A stretch of DNA of 64,000 bases. It comes from Nocardioides yefusunii (GTDB lineage Bacteria; Actinomycetota; Actinomycetes; Propionibacteriales; Nocardioidaceae). Within the stretch, counting starts at the first letter, position 1, and every line of letters starts with the position of its first letter. Positions 34,364-43,005 of this stretch are shown here, one piece after another. The position numbers and the translations under genes were made by a program. The stretch covers positions 620,001 through 684,000 of the forward strand of contig NZ_CP034929.1 in NCBI RefSeq assembly GCF_004014875.1. Reading direction: 5' to 3'. The notes beneath the pieces are model-generated. The model was not told the origin of the DNA, did not search any database, and saw only the letters and a program-made list of their open reading frames with translations.

Positions 34364-35632
34364 TCAGCCCTTGTCCGCCTCGATCACGGCGAAGACGAGC
34401 GAGGAGATCACGAGGTCGATCTGCCACTCGCGGGCACCGTAGCCGCGCAACTGGTCGGAGAGCTCGGCGGTGAGAGCAGCCTCGTCGCGGGTGCGCGGCG
34501 GGGCCCACATCGCGCGGCGGACGAAGTCGGGGGTGATGAGGTTCTCCACCGGGACGGTGTTCTCCTCGGCGATCGCCAACGTGGCGTCGCGGGCCACCTT
34601 GTAGCGGCGGTCGGCGGCCGGGTCGCGGTCGATCCAGGTGCGCGGGTGCGGCGGGCCGTCGCCGCGCGGAGCACGGGCCGGGAGGTCGTTCTCCTCCATG
34701 GCGGCCACGGCCTGGATGGCGGCGAGCCACTTCGCGGCGTAACGCTCGGCGCCACGTCCGTGGAAGCCCTTGGTGCCGAGCAGCGCGGTACGCGAGAGCG
34801 GCATCGCGGTCGCGGCAGCGACGATCGCGGCGTCGGGCAGGATGCGTCCCGGGGCCACGTCGCGGGTCTGGGCGAGCTCGTCGCGGATCTCCCACAGTGC
34901 CTTGGCGGCGCCGAGGGCACGACGGCCACGCAGCTTGTGGACGCCCGAGGTGCGACGCCACGCCTCTTGGCGCACCGACTGCTTGAACGTGAGCAGGTGG
35001 GTGAACTCCTGACGAGCCCACTCGTCCTTGCCGGCCTTGACGAGTTCCGCGGCGAGGTGGTCGCGCAGGACGTCGAGGACCTCGACGTCGAGGGCGGCGT
35101 ACTCGAGCCACGACTCGGGCAGAGGACGGGTCGACCAGTCGGCCGCGGAGTGCTCCTTGCGCATCCGCAGGCCGCAGATCTCCTCCACCAGTGTGGCCAG
35201 GCCGACGCGGGGCATGCCGAGCAGACGTCCGGCGAGCTCGGTGTCGAAGAGGTGCTGGGGGAACAGGCCCACTTCGTTGAGGCAGGGCAGGTCCTGGGTC
35301 GCGGCGTGGAGGATCCACTCCTCGTCGCCGATCGCCTCGGCCAGCTGGGGAAGCTTCTGGCCGAACGCGACCGGGTCCACCAGGAAGGTGCCGGAGTCGC
35401 CGCGGCGGAGCTGGATCAGGTACGCACGCGCCGAGTAGCGGTAGCCGGAGGCGCGCTCGGCGTCGAGGGCCACGGGCCCGCTCGCGGCGGCGATGGCCTC
35501 ACAGGCCGCTTCGAGTGCGGCGGGAGTGTCGACCACACCGGGGATGCCCCCAGCGAGGGTGAGCAGCGGCAGTGGGGGAGTCTCCTCGCTGCCGGTCTGT
35601 GTGGTCTCGGTGTGCGCGCTGTCCTGCGTCAT
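34364..35632 (-). CDS. rnd: Ribonuclease D-like 3'-5' exonuclease
   Basis: A 422-residue DEDDy exonuclease. Exo I is VALDAERASGYRYSARAY (D and E metal ligands near residues 55-57), Exo II lies around HAATQDLPCLNEVG and Exo III is ALDVEVLDVL preceded by Tyr. The HRDC region begins near 215 (RGRRALGAAKALWEIRDELA), and a second helical domain ends the protein. It trims tRNA and other structured RNA 3' ends. Five bases separate it from the upstream DUF3000 gene on the same strand, so they form an operon, as Rv2680-Rv2681 do in M. tuberculosis. The hemE gene is adjacent there too. Confidence 0.9.
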   Translation of the reverse strand: MTQDSAHTETTQTGSEETPPLPLLTLAGGIPGVVDTPAALEAACEAIAAASGPVALDAERASGYRYSARAYLIQLRRGDSGTFLVDPVAFGQKLPQLAEAIGDEEWILHAATQDLPCLNEVGLFPQHLFDTELAGRLLGMPRVGLATLVEEICGLRMRKEHSAADWSTRPLPESWLEYAALDVEVLDVLRDHLAAELVKAGKDEWARQEFTHLLTFKQSVRQEAWRRTSGVHKLRGRRALGAAKALWEIRDELAQTRDVAPGRILPDAAIVAAATAMPLSRTALLGTKGFHGRGAERYAAKWLAAIQAVAAMEENDLPARAPRGDGPPHPRTWIDRDPAADRRYKVARDATLAIAEENTVPVENLITPDFVRRAMWAPPRTRDEAALTAELSDQLRGYGAREWQIDLVISSLVFAVIEADKG

Positions 35633-35637
35633 CGGGT

Positions 35638-36255
35638 TCAGTGGCCCCGCTGTCCTCGTCTGCTGGGGATCACTGCGATCCCGTCCTGTACCGGTGGCAG
35701 TCCCACCGCTGTACACAGCAGTTCACCCCATGCCTCCACGTGTGCGCGAACCGGGGTGCCGTGCTCGTCGCCCTGTGGCGTCCAGGAGGCACGGATCTCG
35801 ATCTGTGCGGTGGCTTCGTCGTCGGCCATCTCACCGAAGGTCTCGGTGGTCACCCGGGTGACGGTGCCCGAGGCGTTGCCCCAATCGGCGCCGTGCTCGG
35901 TGAGGGCCTCGGCGAGCCAGGACCATCCGACCTCGCCGAGCAGTGGGTCGATCGCCTGCTCGGGGTCGACCTGGGCGCGGGCGTAGGCGACGAACCGGAA
36001 GGTGCCCTGCCAGGCCTCGTTGCCGTGCGGGTCGTGCAGGAGGATCAGACGGCCGGTGCCGTGCTGGTCGTCGTCGACGTCGACGTCGGCGGAGATCGCG
36101 GCGGACCACGGGGCGATCCGCTGAGGTGCCGGCATGTCCTCGATCTGGACCTCGCTGCGGAAGTCTGCGGACCTCATCTCCTCGACGGCGGTCGCGAAGT
36201 GCGGCGGCGGTTCAACCGCTCCCGGACCGCGTCTGGTGTCGGAGTGTACGGACAT
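35638..36255 (-). CDS. DUF3000-family protein
   Basis: A 205-residue actinobacterial protein of unknown function: VEPPPHFATAVEEMRS at the N-terminus, IAPWSAAISADV, GRLILLHDPHGNEAWQGTFR and VGWSWLAEALTEHGA are recognisable family features. No catalytic motif is apparent. It is encoded directly upstream of rnd and divergently from hemE, a conserved arrangement. TACGGT (36262-36267) lies 6 nt before ATG 36255, a leaderless pattern. Confidence 0.85.
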   Translation of the reverse strand: MSVHSDTRRGPGAVEPPPHFATAVEEMRSADFRSEVQIEDMPAPQRIAPWSAAISADVDVDDDQHGTGRLILLHDPHGNEAWQGTFRFVAYARAQVDPEQAIDPLLGEVGWSWLAEALTEHGADWGNASGTVTRVTTETFGEMADDEATAQIEIRASWTPQGDEHGTPVRAHVEAWGELLCTAVGLPPVQDGIAVIPSRRGQRGH

Positions 36256-36324
36256 GCCCCAACCGTACGTGCGGGTGCGCTTCGGGCTGGTCCGCCACGC
36301 CGCTGACCTGCGATGATCTCCCGT

Positions 36325-37365
36325 GTGAGCCCTTCCCCCGCAGCCACTGACAGCACCTTCCTCCGCGCCGCCCGTGGGGAGGAGGTTGACCACACCCCGG
36401 TCTGGTACATGCGTCAGGCCGGTCGCTCCCTGCCCGAGTACCTCAAGGTGCGCGAGGGCATCGCGATGCTCGACTCCTGCATGGACCCCGAGCTGATCGT
36501 CGAGATCACCATGCAGCCGGTGCGTCGCTACGGCGTCGACGCCGCCATCTTCTTCTCCGACATCGTGCTGCCGGTCAAGGCCGTCGGCGTCGACCTCGAC
36601 ATCAAGCCCGGCATCGGCCCGGTCGTGGCCGAGCCGGTCCGCACCCTCGCCGACGTCCACAGGATCCCTGATCTGACGCCCGAGCACGTCACCTACATCA
36701 CCCAGGCCGTCCAGGGCCTCACCGCCGAGCTCGGCGCGACTCCGCTGATCGGTTTCGCCGGTGCTCCGTTCACGGTCGCCTCCTACCTCGTGGAGGGTGG
36801 CCCCTCCAAGGAGCACGCCAGGACGAAGGCGATGATGCACGCCGCTCCTGAGGTTTGGGACGCGCTGATGAAGAAGATCACCCAGATCTCCACCGCCTTC
36901 CTCAAGGTGCAGGTCGATGCGGGTGCCTCCGCGGTCCAGCTCTTCGACTCCTGGGCCGGTGCGCTCACTCCGCGCGACTACGCCGAGAAGGTCATGCCGT
37001 ACTCCTCGCAGGTCCTGGCCGAGGCTGGCACCTGGGGTGTGCCGCGCACCCACTTCGGTGTCGGCACCACCAACCTGCTGACCCTGATGGGAGAGGCCGG
37101 CGCGGACGTCGTCGGTGTCGACTGGCGCACCCCGCTCACGCGTGGCATCGAGCTGGTCGGCGACCGTGCGGTCCAGGGCAACCTCGACCCGACGCTGGTC
37201 TTCGCCCCCACCGAGGTGATGCTGGAGCGTGCCGCGGCGGTGATCGAGGAGGGCCGCGCGGCCAAGGGCCACATCTTCAACCTGGGCCACGGCGTCATTC
37301 CGTCGACGAACCCCGACCAGCTGAAGAAGCTCACCGAGTTCGTGCAGTCCTACCCGCTGCGCTGA
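36325..37365 (+). CDS. hemE: Uroporphyrinogen decarboxylase HemE
   Basis: Decarboxylates uroporphyrinogen III to coproporphyrinogen III. The 346-residue product carries the substrate loop PVWYMRQAGRSLPEYL (Arg37-type residues), IFFSDIVLP with the catalytic Asp, GFAGAPFTVASYLVEGG and FNLGHGVIPSTNPDQ. GTG 36325 is chosen over ATG 36313 because GATGAT (36312-36317) is 7 nt upstream and would contain the earlier ATG. It is the first of three heme genes in the window (hemY 43.6 kb, hemQ 46.9 kb), which belong to the coproporphyrin-dependent pathway. Confidence 0.95.
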   Translation: MSPSPAATDSTFLRAARGEEVDHTPVWYMRQAGRSLPEYLKVREGIAMLDSCMDPELIVEITMQPVRRYGVDAAIFFSDIVLPVKAVGVDLDIKPGIGPVVAEPVRTLADVHRIPDLTPEHVTYITQAVQGLTAELGATPLIGFAGAPFTVASYLVEGGPSKEHARTKAMMHAAPEVWDALMKKITQISTAFLKVQVDAGASAVQLFDSWAGALTPRDYAEKVMPYSSQVLAEAGTWGVPRTHFGVGTTNLLTLMGEAGADVVGVDWRTPLTRGIELVGDRAVQGNLDPTLVFAPTEVMLERAAAVIEEGRAAKGHIFNLGHGVIPSTNPDQLKKLTEFVQSYPLR

Positions 37366-37379
37366 TCCGTCCCCCGCCG

Positions 37380-37440
37380 CGAACCCCACCGGTTCGAGTC
37401 GTCGAAACCTTGGTTTCACGACTCAGAACGGTGGGGTTCG
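37380..37440. terminator. Long palindromic terminator between hemE and the LysR gene
   Basis: A nearly perfect inverted repeat of about 30-bp arms, with outer arms CGAACCCCACCG / CGGTGGGGTTCG and inner GAAACC-TT-GGTTTC, spans the gap between two convergent stops. Its AT-containing inner part and length are unusual compared with the other terminators here. Confidence 0.8.
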
Positions 37441-37445
37441 GTGCT

Positions 37446-38351
37446 TCAGGAGGCGCGTTGGTGCGCGCCTGCTGCGGCGACGAGGTGCTGGACGAGGCTG
37501 CGGACCTGACCGGTCGCCGGGCCGGGCCGGTGCTCGAGGACGAGGGTGATGCTGGTGCGGTCGTCGGCAACCGGACGGGTCACGATGACGCCGGCCCGGT
37601 GCAGCGGATCTCCTTCGACGGAGTAGTTCGGCAGCAGGGTCACGCCGAGGCCTTCGGCGACCATCATCTTGCCCAGTTCGGCCCCGTCGGTGGAGTGCAC
37701 CTGGGCGGGCGGTTCGGCACCGAAGAGGCGGTGTGCGAAGCGGTGCATCAGGTAGCCGGCGCGCATCAGCACGAACCGTTCCTGACGCAGTTCGTCGATG
37801 GTGACCTCGGTCCGCTCGGCCAACGGGTGATCGGAGCGCAGGACGACGACGGCTCGGCCGTGCAGCAGGTCGGTGGTGGAGAGTTCGCTGGTGCGGTCGT
37901 CGGTGTCGAGCAGGTTGACCAGACCGAGGTCGAGCGAGCCTTCCAGCAGCCCGGTGCGGATGTCGTCCTGCTGCATCGGCAGGATCTCGACCTGCGCGCC
38001 GGGATGCTGGGCGGTCCAGGCGTGCACGGCGGGAACGAGGACGGCGGACGTGCCAGCATTGACGGTCCCGACCCGGAGCACCCCGCTGGTGAGTTCTTGG
38101 TCGCTGGCCTCCTGACGCAGGCGTCGCACCGATTCGAGGACGTCGACCATGGCAGGCAGCAGGGCGCGTCCTTCGCGACTGATCCGGCTGCCGGAGCGGC
38201 GTCGGTCCAGGAGCGGGACGCCGAGCTCGCGTTCGAGCTTGGAGACGGCCTCGCTGAGGGCCGGCTGGGAGAGGTGCAGCCGTTCGCTGGCCTTGCGCAG
38301 TGAGCCGAACCGGGTCACTGCGACCACGTACTCCAGCTGTTCGATCCGCAC
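37446..38351 (-). CDS. LysR-family transcriptional regulator, probably of the sulfur module
   Basis: A 301-residue LysR regulator. The N-terminal helix-turn-helix (residues 1-60: RIEQLEYVVAVTRFGSLRKA, LSQPALSEAVSKLERELG) is followed by a co-inducer domain (about 90-295). It is divergent from the SfnG/SfnB-like/SsuD-like genes, the standard arrangement for a LysR activator, so it probably controls organosulfur use in the manner of CysB/Cbl. The effector is unknown. GGAGG lies 5 nt before GTG 38351. The intergenic region to sfnG is AT-rich and contains palindromic stretches suited to LysR binding. Confidence 0.88.
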   Translation of the reverse strand: MRIEQLEYVVAVTRFGSLRKASERLHLSQPALSEAVSKLERELGVPLLDRRRSGSRISREGRALLPAMVDVLESVRRLRQEASDQELTSGVLRVGTVNAGTSAVLVPAVHAWTAQHPGAQVEILPMQQDDIRTGLLEGSLDLGLVNLLDTDDRTSELSTTDLLHGRAVVVLRSDHPLAERTEVTIDELRQERFVLMRAGYLMHRFAHRLFGAEPPAQVHSTDGAELGKMMVAEGLGVTLLPNYSVEGDPLHRAGVIVTRPVADDRTSITLVLEHRPGPATGQVRSLVQHLVAAAGAHQRAS

Positions 38352-38457
38352 CGATGCCTCCGTGTGGGGGTAGGGACTTCAACGGGCTGCAAGGTTTTGC
38401 CTGTAGCCCTGTCGTGGCTTCCAGTCGTCGGGATCAAGCCTGCGTGTTGCACCGCTT

Positions 38458-38501
38458 AAAGTCTAGTGATTGAGTTGAATATATCGACTTCATGGCGCAT
38501 G
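38458..38501. promoter_or_regulatory. AT-rich control region before sfnG with a shared AAAGTCTA motif
   Basis: The 180-bp gap between the LysR gene and sfnG contains an AT island with AAAGTCTA (38458-38465) and TGAA-N9-TTCA, and AGTC...GACT arms. Related motifs occur before the SsuD-like gene (TAGACTTT at 41015-41022, reverse orientation) and the FMN reductase gene (AAACTCTA at 42315-42322). Confidence 0.45.
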
Positions 38502-38532
38502 CCGTGGGGAAAGCGTTGACGAGGGGCAAGAG

Positions 38533-39681
38533 ATGACCGAGATCGCAGGACGTCCGGACGACCGTGGGGGTGCCGTCCGGGAGCCGCTCAAGTTTGCCTA
38601 CTGGGTGCCCAACGTCAGTGGCGGACTCGTGGTCAGCAACGTCGAGCAGCGCACCGACTGGAGTTACGAGTACAACCTCGACCTCGCGCGCGCCGCCGAG
38701 GCTGCAGGCTTCGAGTACGCACTCACCCAGGTCCGTTACCTGGCCTCCTATGGGGCCGCGAACCAGCACGAGTCGACCTCGTTCTCGCTCGCGCTGCTCG
38801 CGGCCACCGAGAAGCTCAAGGTGATCGCCGCGGTCCACCCCGGCATGTGGCAGCCCGGTGTCCTGGCCAAGTTCCTCACCACCGCCGACCACATCTCCGG
38901 TGGCCGTGCGGCGGTCAACGTCGTCAGCGGGTGGCTCAAGAACGAGTTCGTCCAGCTCGGAGAGCCGTGGCTCGAGCACGGCGAGCGGTATCGCCGGGCC
39001 GAGGAGTTCATCCGCTACATGCGCGAGATCTGGACCTCTGATGCCGCGGAGTTCTCCGGCGACTTCTACCGGCTCCACGACTTCAACATGCAGCCCAAGC
39101 CGCTCGACCTGCCCGGTCGGCGTCATCCCGAGGTCTTCATGGGTGGCAATTCCACCGACGCGCGCGGCATGGGGGCGCGCGTCGCGGACTGGTACTTCAT
39201 GAACGGGGCCTCCTTCGACGCCGCGCAGGCCCAGATCGCCGACGTCTCCAAGCAGGCCGACGACAACGGCCGAACGGTCCGGTTCGGCCTGAACGGTTTC
39301 GTCATCGCCCGCGACACCGAGGCCGAGGCGCGTGCTCAGCTCGCCGACATCATCGAGAACGCCGACACCCCGGCCGTCGAGGGCTTCGCCGACGCTGTGA
39401 AGCAGGCCGGGGCGTCCACGTCTGACCAGAAGGGCATGTGGGCCGACGCCACCCTGACTGACCTGGTCCAGTACAACGAGGGCTTCCGCACCGGTCTGGT
39501 CGGCACGCCCGAGCAGATCGCGCACCGTCTGCTGGAGTACCGCCGTCGTGGCGTCGACCTGATGCTCTGTGGCTTCCTGCACTTCCGCGAGGAGGTCGAG
39601 TACTTCGGCCGCGAGGTGCTGCCGCTCTACCGCGAACTGGAGGCCGCCGAGGGAGTGCTGGCGTGGGGTGGGCAGGCATGA
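38533..39681 (+). CDS. sfnG: Dimethylsulfone monooxygenase SfnG (FMNH2-dependent)
   Basis: A 382-residue bacterial luciferase-like monooxygenase that oxidises dimethylsulfone, yielding methanesulfinate. The start FAYWVPNVSGGLVVS, then EQRTDWSYEYNLDLARAAE, QHESTSFSLALLAATEKLKV and LAKFLTTADHISGGRAAVNV, closely follows SfnG. Reduced FMN would come from the reductases at 42.4-43.5 kb. GAGGGG lies 6 nt before ATG 38533. The stop overlaps the next gene (ATGA). The gene is probably activated when sulfate is scarce through the divergent LysR protein. Confidence 0.88.
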   Translation: MTEIAGRPDDRGGAVREPLKFAYWVPNVSGGLVVSNVEQRTDWSYEYNLDLARAAEAAGFEYALTQVRYLASYGAANQHESTSFSLALLAATEKLKVIAAVHPGMWQPGVLAKFLTTADHISGGRAAVNVVSGWLKNEFVQLGEPWLEHGERYRRAEEFIRYMREIWTSDAAEFSGDFYRLHDFNMQPKPLDLPGRRHPEVFMGGNSTDARGMGARVADWYFMNGASFDAAQAQIADVSKQADDNGRTVRFGLNGFVIARDTEAEARAQLADIIENADTPAVEGFADAVKQAGASTSDQKGMWADATLTDLVQYNEGFRTGLVGTPEQIAHRLLEYRRRGVDLMLCGFLHFREEVEYFGREVLPLYRELEAAEGVLAWGGQA

Positions 39682-40877
39682 GTGCTCCCGTCCCTGTCCT
39701 CGACGCTGCGCGGGCACTGGCGGAGGCGACGCGTCTGGCGGCCGTCATCGCCGAGGGGGCCTCGCATCGCGACGTGCACCGTGAGCTCCCGCGGGCCGAG
39801 GTGCGCGCTCTGGCTGAGTCCGGACTGCTGGCCGTGACCGTCCCGGTCGACTTCGGTGGTGCAGGGCTCTCGGTGGAGACGCTCGCCGAGATCGTGCGCC
39901 GCATCTCTGCTGCCGACCCCAACCTGGGGCAGATCCCGCAGAGCCACTTCGCCTACGTCAACGCACTCACGCTGGCGGCCGACCCCGAGCAGCAGAAGTT
40001 CTTCTTCGATGCCGTCCTGCACGGCGCGGTCCTGGGCAACGCACAGTCCGAGATCGGCACCAAGCACGTGCGTGACATCCGCACCACGCTGACCGAGGCC
40101 GAGGACGGCACGGGGGAGTGGATCCTTGACGGCGTGAAGGGGTACGCCACCGGCGCCCTCTATGCCGACTGGATCCCGACGCTCGCGCACCTGGGGGTCG
40201 ACGGTCCGCTGCACGTGGCCTGGGTGCGCGCCACGGACCCGGGCGTCGAGATCGTCGACGACTGGGACGGTCTGGGGCAGCGCACGACGGCGTCGGGGAC
40301 CGTCCGGCTCACCGGCGTGCGCGTCCCGGCTGCACGGATCACCGGCTACCACGAGACGTTCGACGGACGTCCGCAGACGTACGGCTCCTTTGCCCAGACC
40401 CTGCATGCCGCGATCGACGCCGGCATTGCTCGCGCAGCGTTGGACGAGGCCGCGGACTTCGTCCGGACCAAGTCGCGTCCGCACCCCGACGCAGGGGTGG
40501 AGCGTCACGCCGAGGACCCGCTCGTCGTGCAGACCTTCGGTGAGCTCGAGCTCGCGGTCCGTGCGGCCGAGGCGCTGCTCGTGGTGGCAGCCCGTGCGGT
40601 CGACGCAGCCAACGCCGACCTCACTGTCGAGAGTGCCGGGGCGGCGAGCCTTGCGCTCGCGGCTGCCCGGGTGGCGACGTCCCGGGCAGCGGTCGAGACG
40701 TCCAACCGACTCTTCGAGGTCGCGGGCACGCGCTCGGCGCTGGCGAGCCTCAACCTCGACCGGCACTGGCGCAATGCCCGGACGCACACCCTGCACGATC
40801 CCGCTGCGTGGAAGGTCCAGCACCTGGGTCGATGGGCCGTGGGTGGCGTCCTGCCGCCCAGCAGCGGTCAGATCTGA
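39678..40877 (+). CDS. SfnB-like acyl-CoA-dehydrogenase-fold flavoprotein (sulfur acquisition)
   Basis: A 399-residue acyl-CoA dehydrogenase-fold protein of the SfnB/DszC group. N-terminal helical domain (VRALAESGLLAVTVPVDFGG), middle beta domain (GNAQSEIGTKHVRDI, DGVKGYATGALYADWI) and C-terminal four-helix domain ending RTHTLHDPAAWKVQHLG. The catalytic Glu of true acyl-CoA dehydrogenases is not evident; group members act as flavin monooxygenases on sulfur compounds. It is coupled to sfnG (ATGA), supporting a role in the same pathway. The exact reaction of SfnB is not established. Confidence 0.82.
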   Translation: MSAPVPVLDAARALAEATRLAAVIAEGASHRDVHRELPRAEVRALAESGLLAVTVPVDFGGAGLSVETLAEIVRRISAADPNLGQIPQSHFAYVNALTLAADPEQQKFFFDAVLHGAVLGNAQSEIGTKHVRDIRTTLTEAEDGTGEWILDGVKGYATGALYADWIPTLAHLGVDGPLHVAWVRATDPGVEIVDDWDGLGQRTTASGTVRLTGVRVPAARITGYHETFDGRPQTYGSFAQTLHAAIDAGIARAALDEAADFVRTKSRPHPDAGVERHAEDPLVVQTFGELELAVRAAEALLVVAARAVDAANADLTVESAGAASLALAAARVATSRAAVETSNRLFEVAGTRSALASLNLDRHWRNARTHTLHDPAAWKVQHLGRWAVGGVLPPSSGQI

Positions 40878-41014
40878 CGCCTGTTGAGCCTTTCTCCGTG
40901 CACGCGCGGACGCTCCCCGGCGCAGGTGCAAGGCAAAGCCTTCCACTCATGAGGGCGATTCTGAGCGGAGTGCGCGACAGGCGCTTCCAGCGGAGTTAAT
41001 CTTGACAAGTTCCA

Positions 41015-41022
41015 TAGACTTT
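41015..41022 (-). promoter_or_regulatory. AAAGTCTA motif before the SsuD-like gene
   Basis: TAGACTTT on the plus strand is the reverse complement of the AAAGTCTA octamer before sfnG. It lies in a 230-bp gap that otherwise contains TTGACA at 41002-41007 (possible -35) and an AT-rich island. No gene is apparent in 40878-41109. Confidence 0.4.
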
Positions 41023-41109
41023 GACCGGTTGGTTCCGGTTGTCCCGATGCATCGCTGTTCCGCGGACTGGTCCGCAGGGCCGGGCTGCAGCACTGTTCGA
41101 GGAGAGAAG

Positions 41110-42249
41110 ATGAGCGCGCTCAAGTTCCACTGGTTCCTGCCCACCAACGGTGGTGACAGCCGCGAGGTCGTCGGTGGCGGCCACGGCGTCAACACCACGG
41201 TCGCCCAGCGCCCGGCGACGGTTCCCTACCTCGGGCAGGTGGCGCGCTCGGCCGAGCAGCTCGGTTTCGAGGCTGCCCTGACGCCGACCGGTGCCTGGTG
41301 TGAGGACGCGTGGGTCACCACCGCGATGCTCAGCCAGGTCTCCGAGCGGCTCAAGTTCCTGGTGGCCTTCCGCCCCGGCCTCACTGCCCCCTACCTGGGT
41401 GCACAGATGGCCGGCACCTTCCAGAACCTCTCCGGTGGACGGCTGGCCGTCAACGTCGTCGTCGGTGGCGAGGACCACGAGCAGCGCATGTTCGGTGACT
41501 TCTCGTCCAAGGAGGAGCGCTACGAGTCCGCAGGCGAGTTCCTGCACATCGTGCGCCGCCTGTGGGCCGGCGAGACCGTGACCTTCTCCGGCAAGCATCA
41601 CTCGGTCGAGAACGCCACCCTCAACCAGATCCCGTCGCCTGCTCCCGAGGTCTACTTCGGTGGCTCCTCGCCGATCGCCGGTGAGATCGCAGCCAAGCAC
41701 TGCGACGTCTACCTCACCTGGGGCGAGCCACCGGCCGCGGTCAAGGAGAAGATCGACTGGATCAAGGGCCTGGCTGAGAAGGAGGGGCGCGAGCTCCGCT
41801 TCGGCATCCGCCTGCACTCGATCGCGCGTGACACCTCCGAGGAGGCGTGGGCCGTGGCCAACCGCCTGCTGGACGGCATCTCCGAGGAGCAGATCGCGAA
41901 GATCCAGGCGGGTCTGGCTCGCAGTGCGTCGGTGGGCCAGCGCCGCATGCTCGAGCTCAACAAGGGTTCCAAGGAGCACCTCGAGGTGCACCCCAACCTC
42001 TGGGCCGGTATCGGTCTGGTGCGCGGCGGCGCCGGCACCGCGATGGTCGGGTCGCACGCCGAGATCGCTGACCTCGTCGAGCAGTACGTCGAGGCCGGGT
42101 GCACCGAGTTCGTGATGTCGGGTTACCCGCACCTCGAAGAGGCGTACCACTTCGGCGAGGGCGTGCTGCCCGAGCTGGAGCGTCGCGGTCTGTGGAAGAA
42201 CCCGCTGGGTGAGTCCACCGTCCGTGCCTCGGTGCCGTTCGGCGCCTGA
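41110..42249 (+). CDS. ssuD: FMNH2-dependent alkanesulfonate/methanesulfonate monooxygenase (SsuD/MsuD family)
   Basis: A 379-residue luciferase-like monooxygenase that cleaves sulfonates to aldehyde and sulfite. Family signatures: FHWFLPTNGGDSR, SAEQLGFEAALTPTGAWCEDAW, AFRPGLTAPYLGAQMAGTF, NVVVGGEDHEQRMFGDF and FVMSGYPHLEEAYHFGEGVL. After SfnG, it would complete the route dimethylsulfone, methanesulfinate/methanesulfonate, sulfite. Substrate chain length cannot be judged, so MsuD is an alternative name. GAGGAGAG is adjacent to ATG 41110. Confidence 0.9.
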   Translation: MSALKFHWFLPTNGGDSREVVGGGHGVNTTVAQRPATVPYLGQVARSAEQLGFEAALTPTGAWCEDAWVTTAMLSQVSERLKFLVAFRPGLTAPYLGAQMAGTFQNLSGGRLAVNVVVGGEDHEQRMFGDFSSKEERYESAGEFLHIVRRLWAGETVTFSGKHHSVENATLNQIPSPAPEVYFGGSSPIAGEIAAKHCDVYLTWGEPPAAVKEKIDWIKGLAEKEGRELRFGIRLHSIARDTSEEAWAVANRLLDGISEEQIAKIQAGLARSASVGQRRMLELNKGSKEHLEVHPNLWAGIGLVRGGAGTAMVGSHAEIADLVEQYVEAGCTEFVMSGYPHLEEAYHFGEGVLPELERRGLWKNPLGESTVRASVPFGA

Positions 42250-42314
42250 GTTCGACCTTCGTCGGGATGGGTGCTCGGGCCGGGGCCCAGGTGCCCGTTC
42301 GCGACGTGATCACC

Positions 42315-42351
42315 AAACTCTAGTAATCCAATAGGGTATGTAAGGTATTGA
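42315..42351. promoter_or_regulatory. AT-rich control region before the flavin reductase pair
   Basis: AAACTCTAGTAAT (from 42315) aligns with AAAGTCTAGTGAT before sfnG; 17 of the 27 positions starting at the triple A match. TAGGGT and TATGTA hexamers nearby may serve as -10 elements. No gene is visible in 42250-42423. Confidence 0.4.
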
Positions 42352-42423
42352 TCGGTGGTACCCACCTGATCCGCACCTGTGACAGGTGTCGGTGAGAGAG
42401 TTGTCCCAGCGTCAGGAGTCATC

Positions 42424-43005
42424 GTGTCCACACCCAGAGTCGCCGTCGTCGTCGGCAACCCCAAGCCGCGCAGCCGCACCCTCGAGGCCGCGCAGCTCCT
42501 TGCCGACGCCATTCGCGCCGACCGGCGTGACGACGGCCCCGCGCTCGTCGTCGATCTCGCCGACTGGGGAGCGCGTCTCCACGACTGGAGTGACACCGGT
42601 GTGGCCGCACTGGTCGCCCAGGTCGCGGCTGCCGACCTCGTGGTCGTGGCCAGCCCCACCTACAACGCGTCGTACACCGGGCTGCTCAAGGTCTTCCTGG
42701 ACAGGTTCGCGGCCGGGAGCATCACCGGTGTCACGGTCCCGCTGATGCTCGGCGCCGGGGAGGCTCACGCCCTCGCTGCGCAGTACACCCTGGCGCCGCT
42801 GCTGGCCCAGATCAGTTCCACCGGTCCGGCCAAGGCTCTCTTCGTGCGCGACGCCCGGCACGACGACCCCGCCGCGCACGCCGACTGGCTCGCCGCCAAT
42901 GGTGCCGACGTCCGGGCCCGGATCGCCGCCCGCGTCGCTGCCCGCGCGACCACCACTGACACGTCCCATCCCACCCTCGAGAACCGCACGGAGATTCCCG
43001 CATGA
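42424..43005 (+). CDS. NAD(P)H-dependent FMN reductase (SsuE/MsuE-like)
   Basis: A 193-residue flavodoxin-fold reductase. The FMN phosphate loop is GNPKPRSRT near residue 11, and ASPTYNASYTGLLKVFLDRF is the classical NADPH-dependent FMN reductase segment. It should supply FMNH2 to SfnG and the SsuD-like enzyme. AGGAG lies 5 nt before GTG 42424. The last codon overlaps the next gene (ATGA), a second flavin reductase of an unrelated fold, so the module has two reductase types. Confidence 0.88.
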   Translation: MSTPRVAVVVGNPKPRSRTLEAAQLLADAIRADRRDDGPALVVDLADWGARLHDWSDTGVAALVAQVAAADLVVVASPTYNASYTGLLKVFLDRFAAGSITGVTVPLMLGAGEAHALAAQYTLAPLLAQISSTGPAKALFVRDARHDDPAAHADWLAANGADVRARIAARVAARATTTDTSHPTLENRTEIPA

